Of a stretch of DNA of 56,431 nt, positions 35,335-43,193 are shown piece after piece. The stretch is taken from positions 1-56,431 of the forward strand of contig CAZJXF010000003.1 in assembly GCA_964549995.1 (NCBI GenBank), given 5' to 3'. This DNA comes from Desulfatirhabdium sp964549995. Lineage in GTDB: Bacteria > Desulfobacterota > Desulfobacteria > Desulfobacterales > Desulfatirhabdiaceae. Position numbers and translations under genes: made by a program. The notes beneath the pieces were generated by a model. It saw nothing but the letters and a program-made list of their open reading frames with translations. It searched no databases and was not told where the DNA came from. Numbering within the stretch: position 1 is the stretch's first letter; the number at the start of each line of letters is the position of its first letter.

Positions 35335-35521
35335 GTTGTCCTTCGTTACTCTCTATGACGCTATGCCGGCGTAGTACGCTGAGGGCACCATCGGGTATGT
35401 CCGTACCATATGCAGGAAAACCGCCTCTGTCTTTTGCTGGATGTCCTTGTCTGAATAGTGGAGGGTGTGGCGACCTGATGCAAAACAGCCTCGTATTTTC
35501 ACGAATGGGAATCGAATCGGC

Positions 35522-36691
35522 CTACCTGTCTGGCAGCTCCGTGCCGCGACTCATAATCTCGATATAGTCCGTATAGCTGAACAGGCGATTGCGTTTCTGG
35601 GCGGTCAGCTCTTTGACGATACCGAGCTGTTCCAGGTGGCCGAGCGCCTTGTTTACCGTGGCCGGAGTGATGCAGGTCTTCTCCACCAATAAGCCCGAGG
35701 TGGCAATGGGGTGCTCCATCATCGCCCGATGAACCTGCAAGGTGGATGCCGCCGCCCGTCCGAGGCCGCTGATCTTGTCGCGGTCCTGGTTCGACAGGTC
35801 GAGAAGCTGCTGAGCTGTTTCTACCGCCTGGGTGGCGGTGACGATAACCGCCTCGGCGAAGAAGTCGAGCCAGGCTTCCCAGTCGCCGGTCATACGCACG
35901 TTGTTGAGCAACTCGTAGTAATGCTGGCGGTGTGTCTTGAAATAGAGGCTGAGGTAGAGTATCGGCTCCCGCAGTACCTTCTGTTCGCACAGGAGCAACG
36001 CGATTAACAAACGACCGAGACGGCCGTTACCGTCCAGAAATGGGTGGATCGTCTCGAACTGCACATGGGCCAGCGCTGCCTTGAGCAGCACCGGGGTCGG
36101 CTCCGGCTGGTCGTGGAGGAAAAGCTCCAGCTTGCTCATGCACTCCAGTACCTCTTCGGCAGGCGGCGGAACGAAGGCCGCGTTGCCCGGTCGGGTGCCA
36201 CCGATCCAGTTCTGGCTTCGTCTAAACTCGCCCGGGGTCTGATTGCTGCCCCGGCCCTTGGTCAGCAGCACACCGTGGATCTCACGGAACAGCCGCAGCG
36301 ACAGCGGCAGCCCTTCCTTCAGCAGACGCAGGCCATGGTCGAGGGCCGCAACATAGTTACTGACCTCCCGCACGTCATCCAGAGGCACACCGGGTTCCTG
36401 ATCCAGCTCGAACAACAGCAGGTCGGAAAGCGACGATTGTGTCCCCTCGATCATGGAGGAGAGTACCGCCTCCTTGCGGACGTACATATAAAGAAACAGC
36501 GAGGTGTCCGGCAACAGAGTCGAGACGCTGTCCAGCCTTCCGAGCGCCAGCAGCGCCTGGTCGAACTTGTTGCGCAGCTCCGGCGTCCAGTCGATTGGTG
36601 GACACGGCGGAAGCGGCGCGGGTACGAAGGCCTGGACCTTCTCACCCACCGTCGATATGGTCACGTATCTGCCTTGGAGTTCTCGCTTCAT
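35522..36691 (-). CDS. Fic family protein, duplicate 2
   Basis: 389 residues, identical to the product of 21888-23057 except for five substitutions near the C-terminus: Leu to Met and Asn to Thr in the helix before the winged domain, Gly to Cys in EKTCITPATV, Arg to Lys in AQKRNR and Gly to Asp in YTDYIE. The Fic loop HPFLDGNGRLGR and the inhibitory SSMIEGT are intact. The roughly 310 N-terminal residues show no change. Since five of about ten coding changes alter the protein and all fall in the putative DNA-binding part, target divergence or relaxed constraint is possible. Confidence 0.93.
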   Translation of the reverse strand: MKRELQGRYVTISTVGEKVQAFVPAPLPPCPPIDWTPELRNKFDQALLALGRLDSVSTLLPDTSLFLYMYVRKEAVLSSMIEGTQSSLSDLLLFELDQEPGVPLDDVREVSNYVAALDHGLRLLKEGLPLSLRLFREIHGVLLTKGRGSNQTPGEFRRSQNWIGGTRPGNAAFVPPPAEEVLECMSKLELFLHDQPEPTPVLLKAALAHVQFETIHPFLDGNGRLGRLLIALLLCEQKVLREPILYLSLYFKTHRQHYYELLNNVRMTGDWEAWLDFFAEAVIVTATQAVETAQQLLDLSNQDRDKISGLGRAAASTLQVHRAMMEHPIATSGLLVEKTCITPATVNKALGHLEQLGIVKELTAQKRNRLFSYTDYIEIMSRGTELPDR

Positions 36692-36705
36692 CCTGTCTGC
36701 CTCGA

Positions 36706-36754
36706 ACCTAAAATAAGGTTCGTCATTATTTTAATTTTACTTTAAATCCTAAAA
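36706..36754 (-). promoter_or_regulatory. AT-rich promoter/operator region of Fic duplicate 2
   Basis: Carries the same AACCT-AAAATA-AGGTT inverted repeat and downstream CCTAAAATAA as copy 1, with two substitutions between the motifs. Confidence 0.4.
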
Positions 36755-36846
36755 TAAAGATCCGGGAGGGAAAAATCAAGCGGATTTCCTGAACGGCTAC
36801 TTCGATTTCCTCAGACATGAATTCGATGCTGCAATGTATCGGCTAA

Positions 36847-37173
36847 AGGGGGAAAATAGTTACAACCACGGCTCCGATATTTCGGTTGCCGGAAAGCCGC
36901 TGGTATCAAAGGGGTTCGGGCCGCCGACTGGAATGGGCAGTCTCCGGGGGCGGGAAGTATCGTTTCAACCCCATTTCCTTTTTGGGGTCGCTTTCAGACG
37001 TACGTTTTGGTATGTGACGGTAGGTGATATGAGAAAATGGCGGTCTGTGACAGTAGCTGAAAATGGGGCCTGGACGCCGACCCGGTCGCCCCTGGTGAAC
37101 CGGATCATCGACGTGGTGGCAGGGGTCTGGGGGATGAGCTTGAGCCGCTCGACGATCTTGACGCTGCCGGGTT
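36847..37173. other. gene-poor spacer
   Basis: Open frames on both strands have no recognisable protein features. A minus-strand frame starting MKPGSVKIVERLK (37177) overlaps the ancestral hepT stop by ATGA and may be the stump of a third operon gene, broken after about 30 codons. Confidence 0.35.
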
Positions 37174-37530
37174 TCATGACTGCGCCTCGTTTTTCAGCGC
37201 CCTGAGTAGCGGCAGCAGCTCGGGCACATCATCCCGGATGATGCTCTACAGGGTATCGTCGTCGATGCCGAGGTAGCCATGAACCAGGCGGTTGAGGGTG
37301 GCAATGATCATCCGCCAGGGGATTTCCGGATGAGCGGTGCGGACTTCGTCAGGGATATGGGTGGCGGCTTCGCCGATCAGCTCCAGGTTGCGCAGGGTGG
37401 CATCGTAAATCAGGCCGCTGGCCACGAAACCGTCCTGGTCGAGGCCGTCGGTGTATGCGAGCACCTTTTCGGCGAAATCGATCATGTCATCAAGGTAGAA
37501 GCGCCATTTGCGCTGGCTGGCATCAGACAT
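37174..37530 (-). pseudogene. HepT-like HEPN toxin with nonsense codon and lost active-site Arg
   Basis: From ATG 37530 (AGGAGCGGATCA upstream) the protein is a DUF86/HepT type: KWRFYLDDMIDFAEKVLAYT, then LIYDATLRNLELIGEAATHI. The RNase motif is normally RNxLVHGY (R-x4-H-x-Y); here it is L-N-R-L-V-H-G-Y, so the conserved Arg is Leu (CTC for CGC). Eleven codons later a TAG (37246-37248) stands where Trp is usual (LGIDDDTLW). In-frame sequence then continues SIIRDDVPELLPLLRALKNE to a TGA at 37174. Two independent inactivating changes suggest a dead toxin. It overlaps mntA by 8 bp. Confidence 0.85.
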
Positions 37531-37813
37531 TGATCCGCTCCTGTTCGATATAGGGGCGCAGCTTCGGCCGAAGTGCCTTTTCGGTGACCAGATCAACCGG
37601 GCAGCCGAGCAGGTCCTCCAAATAGAACTGCACGCCGAAATAACGCTTGGAGGTGGCCGGACCGTCGAAGGCCACCAGCACATCGACATCGCTGCCGCTG
37701 CTCGCTGTGTCGCGGGCCGTGGAGCCGAACAGGGCCAGCCGGGTCACCCCGTAACGGGACTGCAGCTCCGGCTTGCTTCGACTCAGCAGGTCAAGGGCAC
37801 GTTGTCTGTTCAT
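37523..37813 (-). CDS. MntA-like nucleotidyltransferase antitoxin
   Basis: 96 residues. The minimal nucleotidyltransferase motif is intact: LALFGSTARDTASSGSDVDVLV (GS-x10-DxD). It is followed by the usual VQFYLEDLLGCPVDLVTEKAL. In the HepT/MntA pair this enzyme neutralises the HEPN RNase by AMPylating the Tyr of its R-x4-H-x-Y motif. Here the partner is degraded, so this is probably an orphan antitoxin that may neutralise other HepT proteins. Confidence 0.9.
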   Translation of the reverse strand: MNRQRALDLLSRSKPELQSRYGVTRLALFGSTARDTASSGSDVDVLVAFDGPATSKRYFGVQFYLEDLLGCPVDLVTEKALRPKLRPYIEQERINV

Positions 37814-37989
37814 CGCTCAGCCTCCCAATGCAGATTCATCTTCCGGGCTTTTGCGCACCCGAAACCACCGGGCGCACGAAGGCCATTCAAAACTACCTGA
37901 CAATTTAACATCTGCTATGCTGCGTGCAATTCAAAATTCGAAGGAGCTCCGACAGATAAGAAATTGCTCCGCTATGTAAGCCGCCAGAA
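37814..37989. other. spacer upstream of mntA
   Basis: No gene seen; contains the presumed mntA promoter (reading leftward), not recognised. Confidence 0.4.
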
Positions 37990-38077
37990 AGCCATCATAA
38001 AAAATCACCCGTCGTCCGACACTTTCTCCATCACCTCAGTAAGTAAGAGCATAAACCACAACGAGGAGCGACGGAGT

Positions 38078-38267
38078 ATGGACATCAACGATCTGTTTGA
38101 CTTCAATCATGAAGCATATCCACCCGTTTGCCGACGAGATCATTGCGCAGAGGTTGAAGGATAACATGCAGGACACCGGACGAAGTCCGGAGAATGGGGT
38201 AAAGAATGCGGAGAATTTCGAGGTGAAAGAGAAGCGGGGTATGAGAAACTTCCCGAAAAGGGCGTGA
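38078..38267 (+). pseudogene. frameshifted copy of the small MDINDLF gene
   Basis: Starts MDINDLFD with the same ribosome site as its paralogue. One base inserted near 38102 then shifts the frame. In the other frame the protein resumes as PFADEIIAQRLKDNMQDTGR and KEKRGMRNFPKRA, ending at 38267. The paralogue at 26484 has an intact frame. Confidence 0.7.
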
Positions 38268-38315
38268 TCGGGGCGGCAGCGTCGACACCCTAAATGCAGC
38301 GCTGACAATACTCAG

Positions 38316-38366
38316 AAAAAGGAAAACCCGCTCACCGGCCAGAAGCGATCGACAAGCGGGTTTTCC
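38316..38366 (-). terminator. rho-independent terminator read leftward, second copy
   Basis: Same 12-bp stem GGAAAACCCGCT / AGCGGGTTTTCC as at 26726, at 38321-38366, followed by TTTTT on the minus strand. Confidence 0.65.
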
Positions 38367-38377
38367 GTATTTAAAAT

Positions 38378-38400
38378 TGGTGGAGGGAACGCCGACCTAC
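38378..38400 (-). other. decayed tRNA/tmRNA-like 3' end, second copy
   Basis: On the minus strand it ends CCCTCCACCA, then a short spacer and the terminator. The T-arm part is more degraded than at 26783. Confidence 0.35.
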
Positions 38401-38638
38401 CGCAAATCAGTATCAAAGCCCGCGCTCCTCGTAACTCCTTGATAATAAACGCCGAAGTCATCTTGAACAACCATTTCCCGACAACCCGACCAGAGAAACG
38501 ATTTTCTCCCCTGATTTCCCTGCACCGGACGAGGGTAACTGGTTTACAGTAAAACCGGATACCTCGCGCCTCTCAGCAACAACTTCGAATCCGGTTTTCG
38601 GACGCCGGTTCGGTTCCCAAAACAGGAATCGAATTGGC

Positions 38639-39199
38639 CTATGCCTGCCCACCGAAAACCCTACTGATCAGGTAAGCCGTGTAGCCAACATAACAGGCCA
38701 ACAGTATCGCGCCTTCGATGCGGTTGATACGCCCCGGCCCCAGGAACCCATAGCCGATGACGAATAGCGACAGGGTCAGCACGGCCATCACCAGTATGTC
38801 CCGATTGAATACCTCCAGCCCCACCGCCAACGGATGAATCGCTCCAGCGATGTCCACCACGGCCAGGGTGTTAAACAGGTTGGAGCCCAGGATATTGCCG
38901 AGAGCGATATCGTGTTCACCCTTCCTGGTTGCAATGATTGACGAGGCCAGTTCCGGCAGCGAGGTGCCGACCGCGACGATGGTCAGGCCGATGATCAGGT
39001 CGCTGACCCCGAATCCATGAGCAATTTCCACCGCGCCCCAGACCAGGATGCGAGGGCTGAGGATGAGTAGCGCCAACCACTCTACCAACCAGAAGACCGC
39101 ACGGCGGATCGGCATGGTGCGGACGTCCAGTTCCTGCTCAATCTCGCCTCCCAGAGCCTCCTCTTTCTTTTGCATCCCTTGCCAGATGGTCCAGGCCAT
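38639..39199 (-). pseudogene. Na+/Ca2+ exchanger (CaCA family), N-terminal half missing
   Basis: 186 residues that match only the second half of a YrbG-like exchanger: a cytoplasmic loop, then SDLIIGLTIVAVGTSLPELA and GEHDIALGNILGSNLFNTLA, the alpha-repeat motifs, and two further membrane helices. Full proteins have two such repeats and over 300 residues; the first repeat is absent. The missing half was replaced by the promoter region of the divergent toxin-antitoxin pair at 39203, so the deletion or insertion point lies near 39200. It cannot transport on its own unless it dimerises. Confidence 0.8.
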
Positions 39200-39202
39200 C
39201 GA

Positions 39203-39232
39203 TTGACAGTTGACCTGTTTTCGGACTATATT
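39203..39232 (+). promoter_or_regulatory. sigma70 promoter of the toxin-antitoxin pair
   Basis: TTGACA (39203-39208), 18-bp spacer, TATATT (39227-39232); antitoxin start 24 bp downstream. Confidence 0.65.
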
Positions 39233-39255
39233 TGGTCATGGGAAGGAGGATGGAT

Positions 39256-39531
39256 ATGAAGCTATCGAGCCAAATCAAACCGATCAGTTACCTGAAAGCC
39301 CATGCCGCAGAAATCGTGCGCAACATGTCCGGGCAAGGTGAACCCCTGGTTATCACCCAGAATGGCGAAGCCAAGATCGTGATGCAGGACATCGAAAGCT
39401 ATGAGCAAACTCAGGAGACCATGGCCCTTCTGAAGATCCTCGCGCTCGGCTCGCGTCAGATCGAGGAAGGCAAAGTCCAGCCCGCCGGTGATGTCATCCA
39501 GCGGCTTCGCGACCGGAGCAAGAGTCGCTGA
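39256..39531 (+). CDS. Phd/YefM-family antitoxin
   Basis: 91 residues from ATG 39256, which sits 6 nt after AAGGAGG. The N-terminal fold is typical: IKPISYLKAHAAEIVRNM, GEPLVITQNGEAKIVMQDIE. The C-terminal tail (LLKILALGSRQIEEGKVQ) is the toxin-binding part. It should bind the promoter at 39203 and repress its own operon. The toxin gene starts within its stop codon (TGATG). Confidence 0.93.
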   Translation: MKLSSQIKPISYLKAHAAEIVRNMSGQGEPLVITQNGEAKIVMQDIESYEQTQETMALLKILALGSRQIEEGKVQPAGDVIQRLRDRSKSR

Positions 39532-39857
39532 TGACCTTCCAGATATTTCTGACCGACGATGCGTCACGGGATTTGAAGGAGTTGTACGACTACATTGCAT
39601 CCCACGACGCGCCGGGAAAAGCGGAGTACGTTCTCGATCAAACAGAGAAGGCCTTTTCGAGTCTCTCCGAGAACCCGGAGCGAGGAGCCTATCCAAAAGA
39701 ACTGCTGGCCATCGGGCTTCGCGAGTATCGTGAGATTTTCTTCAAACCCTACCGCATCATCTATCGAGTCATGGCCGAAAATGTTTATGTCATGGTGATT
39801 GCCGACGGCCGCCGTGATATGCAGACGTTGCTACAACGTCGTCTATTACAGGCATAG
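39531..39857 (+). CDS. RelE/ParE-superfamily toxin
   Basis: 108 residues: the N-terminal TDDASRDLKELYDYIASHD, then GLREYREIFFKPYRIIYRVM and YVMVIADGRRDMQTLLQRRL are characteristic of RelE/ParE toxins. Without a search I cannot say whether it cuts mRNA or inhibits gyrase. It is coupled to the Phd-type antitoxin and intact. It is the last gene before the 3' end of ssrA. Confidence 0.93.
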   Translation: MTFQIFLTDDASRDLKELYDYIASHDAPGKAEYVLDQTEKAFSSLSENPERGAYPKELLAIGLREYREIFFKPYRIIYRVMAENVYVMVIADGRRDMQTLLQRRLLQA

Positions 39858-39992
39858 TTCTCCTTATTTCATCGGCAACGGAAATGAATGTTACGGTATC
39901 TCTGACTCGTATCGATTCGGTCATGCCGATAGATACCGTTAAAACCGTTACATGATGTTGGAAGTCAATGGATTGTATTGGATGATACTGGA

Positions 39993-40032
39993 AAGGAAAA
40001 ACCCCGAACTCATTGATTTGATTCGGGGTTTT
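39993..40032 (-). terminator. ssrA terminator
   Basis: 11-bp stem AAAACCCCGAA / TTCGGGGTTTT at 39998-40032, with a T-rich run on the minus strand just after it; 32 bp past the tmRNA CCA end. Confidence 0.8.
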
Positions 40033-40063
40033 GGAAGGTAATGGATTGCTTTGGAGTGTCGTT

Positions 40064-40414
40064 TGGTGGAGGCGGCGGGAATCGAACCCGCGTCCGAAAA
40101 CATTCCGTCCAGGCGTCTACATACATATCCCGAATTTTGAAATTCGCCCACGCGATCTCCTTCGGGCAAGATGTCGTTAGGGCTATTCCGGTAGGGTTTC
40201 GCCGGACCGTACCCGGACACTCCGGTCAGGCTATCCTGCTCTTGACGCCCTCGCCAGGCCCGCAGGCCCTGCCCGGCAGGACGGTAGCCGTTAAGCGGCT
40301 ACTGCGTAGTTATAATCGTCTGCGATTATATTTAATCCTGTCTGTTTAACGAGAAGCCAGGAACTCGGTATGCAGCCGGAACTTCTTTATCCCCGTCGAA
40401 ACCGTTTCGCCCCC
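40064..40414 (-). ncRNA. ssrA: tmRNA
   Basis: 351-nt one-piece tmRNA. The 5' end GGGGGCG pairs with CGCCTCC before the final ACCA; GCGAAACGGTTTCGACGGGG is the conserved 5' segment and GGGTTCGATTCCCGCCGCC the T-arm. The tag frame reads ADDYNYAVAA and then TAA (about 40310 down to 40278 on the minus strand). It rescues stalled ribosomes with SmpB, whose gene is 256 bp upstream. Its 3' end adjoins the accessory island, as expected for an integration hot spot; the CCA is encoded. Confidence 0.96.
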
Positions 40415-40670
40415 AGGGATGTTTGGCAAAGATCGATCGGATGTGATCATCCTTTTTGGTGTCTAATTTATGACATTCGCTCTTTAAAGTCAATATGATT
40501 CCTGCGATATGATTCCTGCGATGCGGGAAGGATGAAATCGCAACAAGTCGTGCAAGTTCCGATTGGGGGATTGCTCCGCCTATCCAGTGTAGCGCGAACG
40601 ATTGCAGCGGGTGCAAGGGATTTTCCCCAGCATGGTTCGACCCGAACCGCTCGCCTCTGCAAGGATGTGC

Positions 40671-41159
40671 TTATCGGGCGTTGATGCCTGTATTCGTGTA
40701 TCGTCCTACCCGATACTGTCTGGCCTGATCCCGCTCCAAATCCCTTCGTTTGATGGACTCCCGTTTGTCGAAGAGTTGTTTGCCCCTGGCCAGGGCGATG
40801 ACGATCTTGACCTTGCCGTTCTTGAAATACATTTTGAGAGGAACGAGGGTGAGTCCTTTTTCGTTGACCTTGCCGTACAGTCGCTTGATTTCCCTTTTGT
40901 GCAGCAGCAGCTTTCGCACCCTTAACGGCTCGTGGTTGTCGTAGTAGGCAAACGGGTATTCGCCGATATGCAGTTGATAGACAAACACCTCTCCGTTGTG
41001 AATCTTGGCATAGGCGTCCTTGAGATTGACCTTGCCGATCCGCAGGGATTTGACTTCCGTACCCTTCAGAACGATACCCGCCTCGAACTCCTCTTCGATG
41101 GTGTAGTTGAAGCGGGCCTTCCGGTTTTCTGCGATCAGCTTAACATGGTTCGATGACAT
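40671..41159 (-). CDS. smpB: SmpB, tmRNA-binding protein
   Basis: 162 residues. Hallmarks: NRKARFNYTIEEEFEAGIVL, KGTEVKSLRIGKVNLKDAYA, HKREIKRLYGKVNEKGLTLV, and the C-terminal basic tail RDQARQYRVGRY. It binds ssrA RNA and brings it into stalled ribosomes. It lies upstream of ssrA on the same strand and 15 bp after the HPr-EI gene. The C-terminal tail has the basic residues needed for decoding-centre entry. Confidence 0.97.
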   Translation of the reverse strand: MSSNHVKLIAENRKARFNYTIEEEFEAGIVLKGTEVKSLRIGKVNLKDAYAKIHNGEVFVYQLHIGEYPFAYYDNHEPLRVRKLLLHKREIKRLYGKVNEKGLTLVPLKMYFKNGKVKIVIALARGKQLFDKRESIKRRDLERDQARQYRVGRYTNTGINAR

Positions 41160-41174
41160 GGTGAGCCTGTATTC

Positions 41175-43193
41175 CTATCGGTTGCTGCGAATCATCCGAT
41201 CGATGACGTCTTCGGTGGTTTTCATGCAAAGCGCTTGGGTGAGAAGCTCGTCCGCCTCGGATTTTCGCAGCGTGGAGATGCGCTGTTTAATAGCGCCGAT
41301 CGACTGTGGGGTCATGCTGAGTTCATCGATGCCCATAGCCACCAGCAGTGGCAGGCAGAGCGGATCTCCAGCCATTTCACCGCACATGAATGTCGGGATG
41401 CCCTTCTGATGCCCGGTTTCGACGACATGCTTCACCAGTCGGATGACTGAAGGGTGCAGAGGGGAATACATGTACGCGACATCCCGGTTTCCGCGATCGA
41501 TGGCCAGGGTGAATTGGATCAGATCGTTCGTTCCAATGCTGAAAAAATCGACTTCTTCCGCCAACATATCCGCCAAAATCGCTGCAGACGGCACCTCGAT
41601 CATGATGCCCAACGGAACGTCCCCTCGATGGGGAATATGCTCGTTTTCCAGGGCTTCCTTGCAGGTTTCGATGAGCCTGCGGGCTTCGAGAACTTCTTCA
41701 TAGCCTGCGATCATGGGCAGCAGCATGCGGACATTGCCGAAAACGGCTGCTCGAAGGATGGCTCGAATCTGGGTACGAAAGACCTCGGGGTTTTTCAGGC
41801 AATAGCGGATCGCCCGAAATCCGATGGCCGGGTTGGCCTCGGCCAGTCGTTTGCCATGTTCGAGGGCCTTGTCCCCATTGATGTCGAGGGTTCGAATGGT
41901 GACGGGGTAAGGCGCCATTTGCTCGACGACAGATCGGTAATCGGTGAACAACTCTTCTTCCGTAGGAAAGTCCCGTCTTCCCAGGTATTGAAATTCGGTT
42001 CTGTACAGCCCGATGCCTTCCCCGCCGTATTCCAGCACCGTTTTGGTTTCTTCCGGCATTTCGATGTTGCCCATGACGGGAACCTGCACACCGTCTGCCG
42101 TTTGGCTGTGGACTTCCAATCGATTCCGGTAGGCGCGATCCTGGCGGTCTTCGTCGATCTTCTTCTCCAGAAAGGCCATCAGCGTTGCACTGTCGGGCCG
42201 GTGAATGACGATGCCGTCGGTGCCGTCCAGAATGAGCGGATCGTCCATGGCGATGCGGTCCACTGCGGATTGCAGACCCATCACGGATGCAATTCGGAGG
42301 CTTCGCACGATGATGCCGGCATGGGATGTCTTTCCACCGGAGTCTGTGGCTACCCCCTTGATGAATTCGGGTTGGATCTGGGTGGCTTGCGCAGGCGACA
42401 GATCTCTCATCACCAGAATGACCCGTTTGCTGATTCCGGTAATGTCGATCTGAGCGGCACCGGAGAGATTCCGCATCACCCTGTCCGCCAGATGGACGAT
42501 ATCCAGAGCCCTTTCCTGAAGATAGGGATCGGACATCGCGGAAAACTTGCCCCGGAGGTCGGACGCGACCCGTTGCAGGGCCCATTCCGCATTGATGCGT
42601 TCTGTGGCGATGACATCGATGATTTTCCCGTAGAACATCCGGTCGTTCAGCATCACCACATGGGTGTTCAGGATATCGGTATGGGTCTGCAGTTCGTCTG
42701 TCGTTCCTTCGATGATGCGAAGCAGCTCTTCCCGGGTCGTCTTGACCGCTGTTTGAAAACGGGCGGCTTCTCGGACGATGGTGTTTTCGGAAATCCGGTA
42801 CTTCGGCACCAGATCGATATGATCCAGATACACGACATGGGCAGGGCCGATCGCAACTCCGGGGGATACCGCGATGCCCTCCATCCGCTGATTGAGGCTT
42901 TCCGGTGGAAGGACGTCAGATGCCTCTCCAAAACCGGTTTCTACAAGATCAACCAGCGCCTGCATCACCGGAATGTCGTCGGCATCTTCACAGGCGAACC
43001 GGATGGCACGGCCGGCGGGAATTTCTAAGGCCAGCATGTCCAGGATGTCGTTGGCATTGGCCTGTTGATCATTATGAATCAGCCAGATCGAGTGAAACGC
43101 CTTCTGGGCGATGCGTGCGATCTTGGCTGCCGATCGGGCATGTAGGCCGAGACCGTTGGTGATCCAAACGGTTTGGGTTTGATGATGCGTCAT
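41175..43193 (-). CDS. ptsI: HPr-enzyme I fusion of the PEP phosphotransferase system
   Basis: 672 residues. HPr domain at 1-90 with active His in GLGLHARSAAKIA (near residue 18), then enzyme I (about 100-670): phosphorylation site GGKTSHAGIIVRSL, PEP-binding GIGLYRTEFQYL, IRTLDINGDKAL, GIMIEVPSAAILAD and FFSIGTNDLIQFTLAIDR, and the end FMCGEMAGD. It passes phosphate from PEP via its own HPr. At the usual HPr Ser46 position the protein has N-D in ANANDILDML, so kinase control there seems lost. No sugar permease is present; a regulatory use is likely (inference). Confidence 0.94.
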   Translation of the reverse strand: MTHHQTQTVWITNGLGLHARSAAKIARIAQKAFHSIWLIHNDQQANANDILDMLALEIPAGRAIRFACEDADDIPVMQALVDLVETGFGEASDVLPPESLNQRMEGIAVSPGVAIGPAHVVYLDHIDLVPKYRISENTIVREAARFQTAVKTTREELLRIIEGTTDELQTHTDILNTHVVMLNDRMFYGKIIDVIATERINAEWALQRVASDLRGKFSAMSDPYLQERALDIVHLADRVMRNLSGAAQIDITGISKRVILVMRDLSPAQATQIQPEFIKGVATDSGGKTSHAGIIVRSLRIASVMGLQSAVDRIAMDDPLILDGTDGIVIHRPDSATLMAFLEKKIDEDRQDRAYRNRLEVHSQTADGVQVPVMGNIEMPEETKTVLEYGGEGIGLYRTEFQYLGRRDFPTEEELFTDYRSVVEQMAPYPVTIRTLDINGDKALEHGKRLAEANPAIGFRAIRYCLKNPEVFRTQIRAILRAAVFGNVRMLLPMIAGYEEVLEARRLIETCKEALENEHIPHRGDVPLGIMIEVPSAAILADMLAEEVDFFSIGTNDLIQFTLAIDRGNRDVAYMYSPLHPSVIRLVKHVVETGHQKGIPTFMCGEMAGDPLCLPLLVAMGIDELSMTPQSIGAIKQRISTLRKSEADELLTQALCMKTTEDVIDRMIRSNR

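Larger units (their letters stand above)
35342..36846. repeat. 1.5-kb duplicated Fic unit, copy 2
   Basis: Second copy of the unit at 21708-23212, same orientation; it lacks the flanking MITE-like element found at copy 1. Confidence 0.9.
37990..38580. repeat. ~590-bp duplicated segment, copy 2
   Basis: Diverged copy of 26400-26990 with the same order of small ORF, terminator and tRNA-end-like sequence. Confidence 0.8.

Noticed and set aside
36834..37205. 123-aa plus-strand frame after the second Fic unit
   Set aside because: No motif, overlaps the ancestral hepT end, composition unlike neighbours.
41454..43028. 524-aa plus-strand frame opposite the HPr-EI gene
   Set aside because: Antisense shadow; the minus strand encodes a complete enzyme I.
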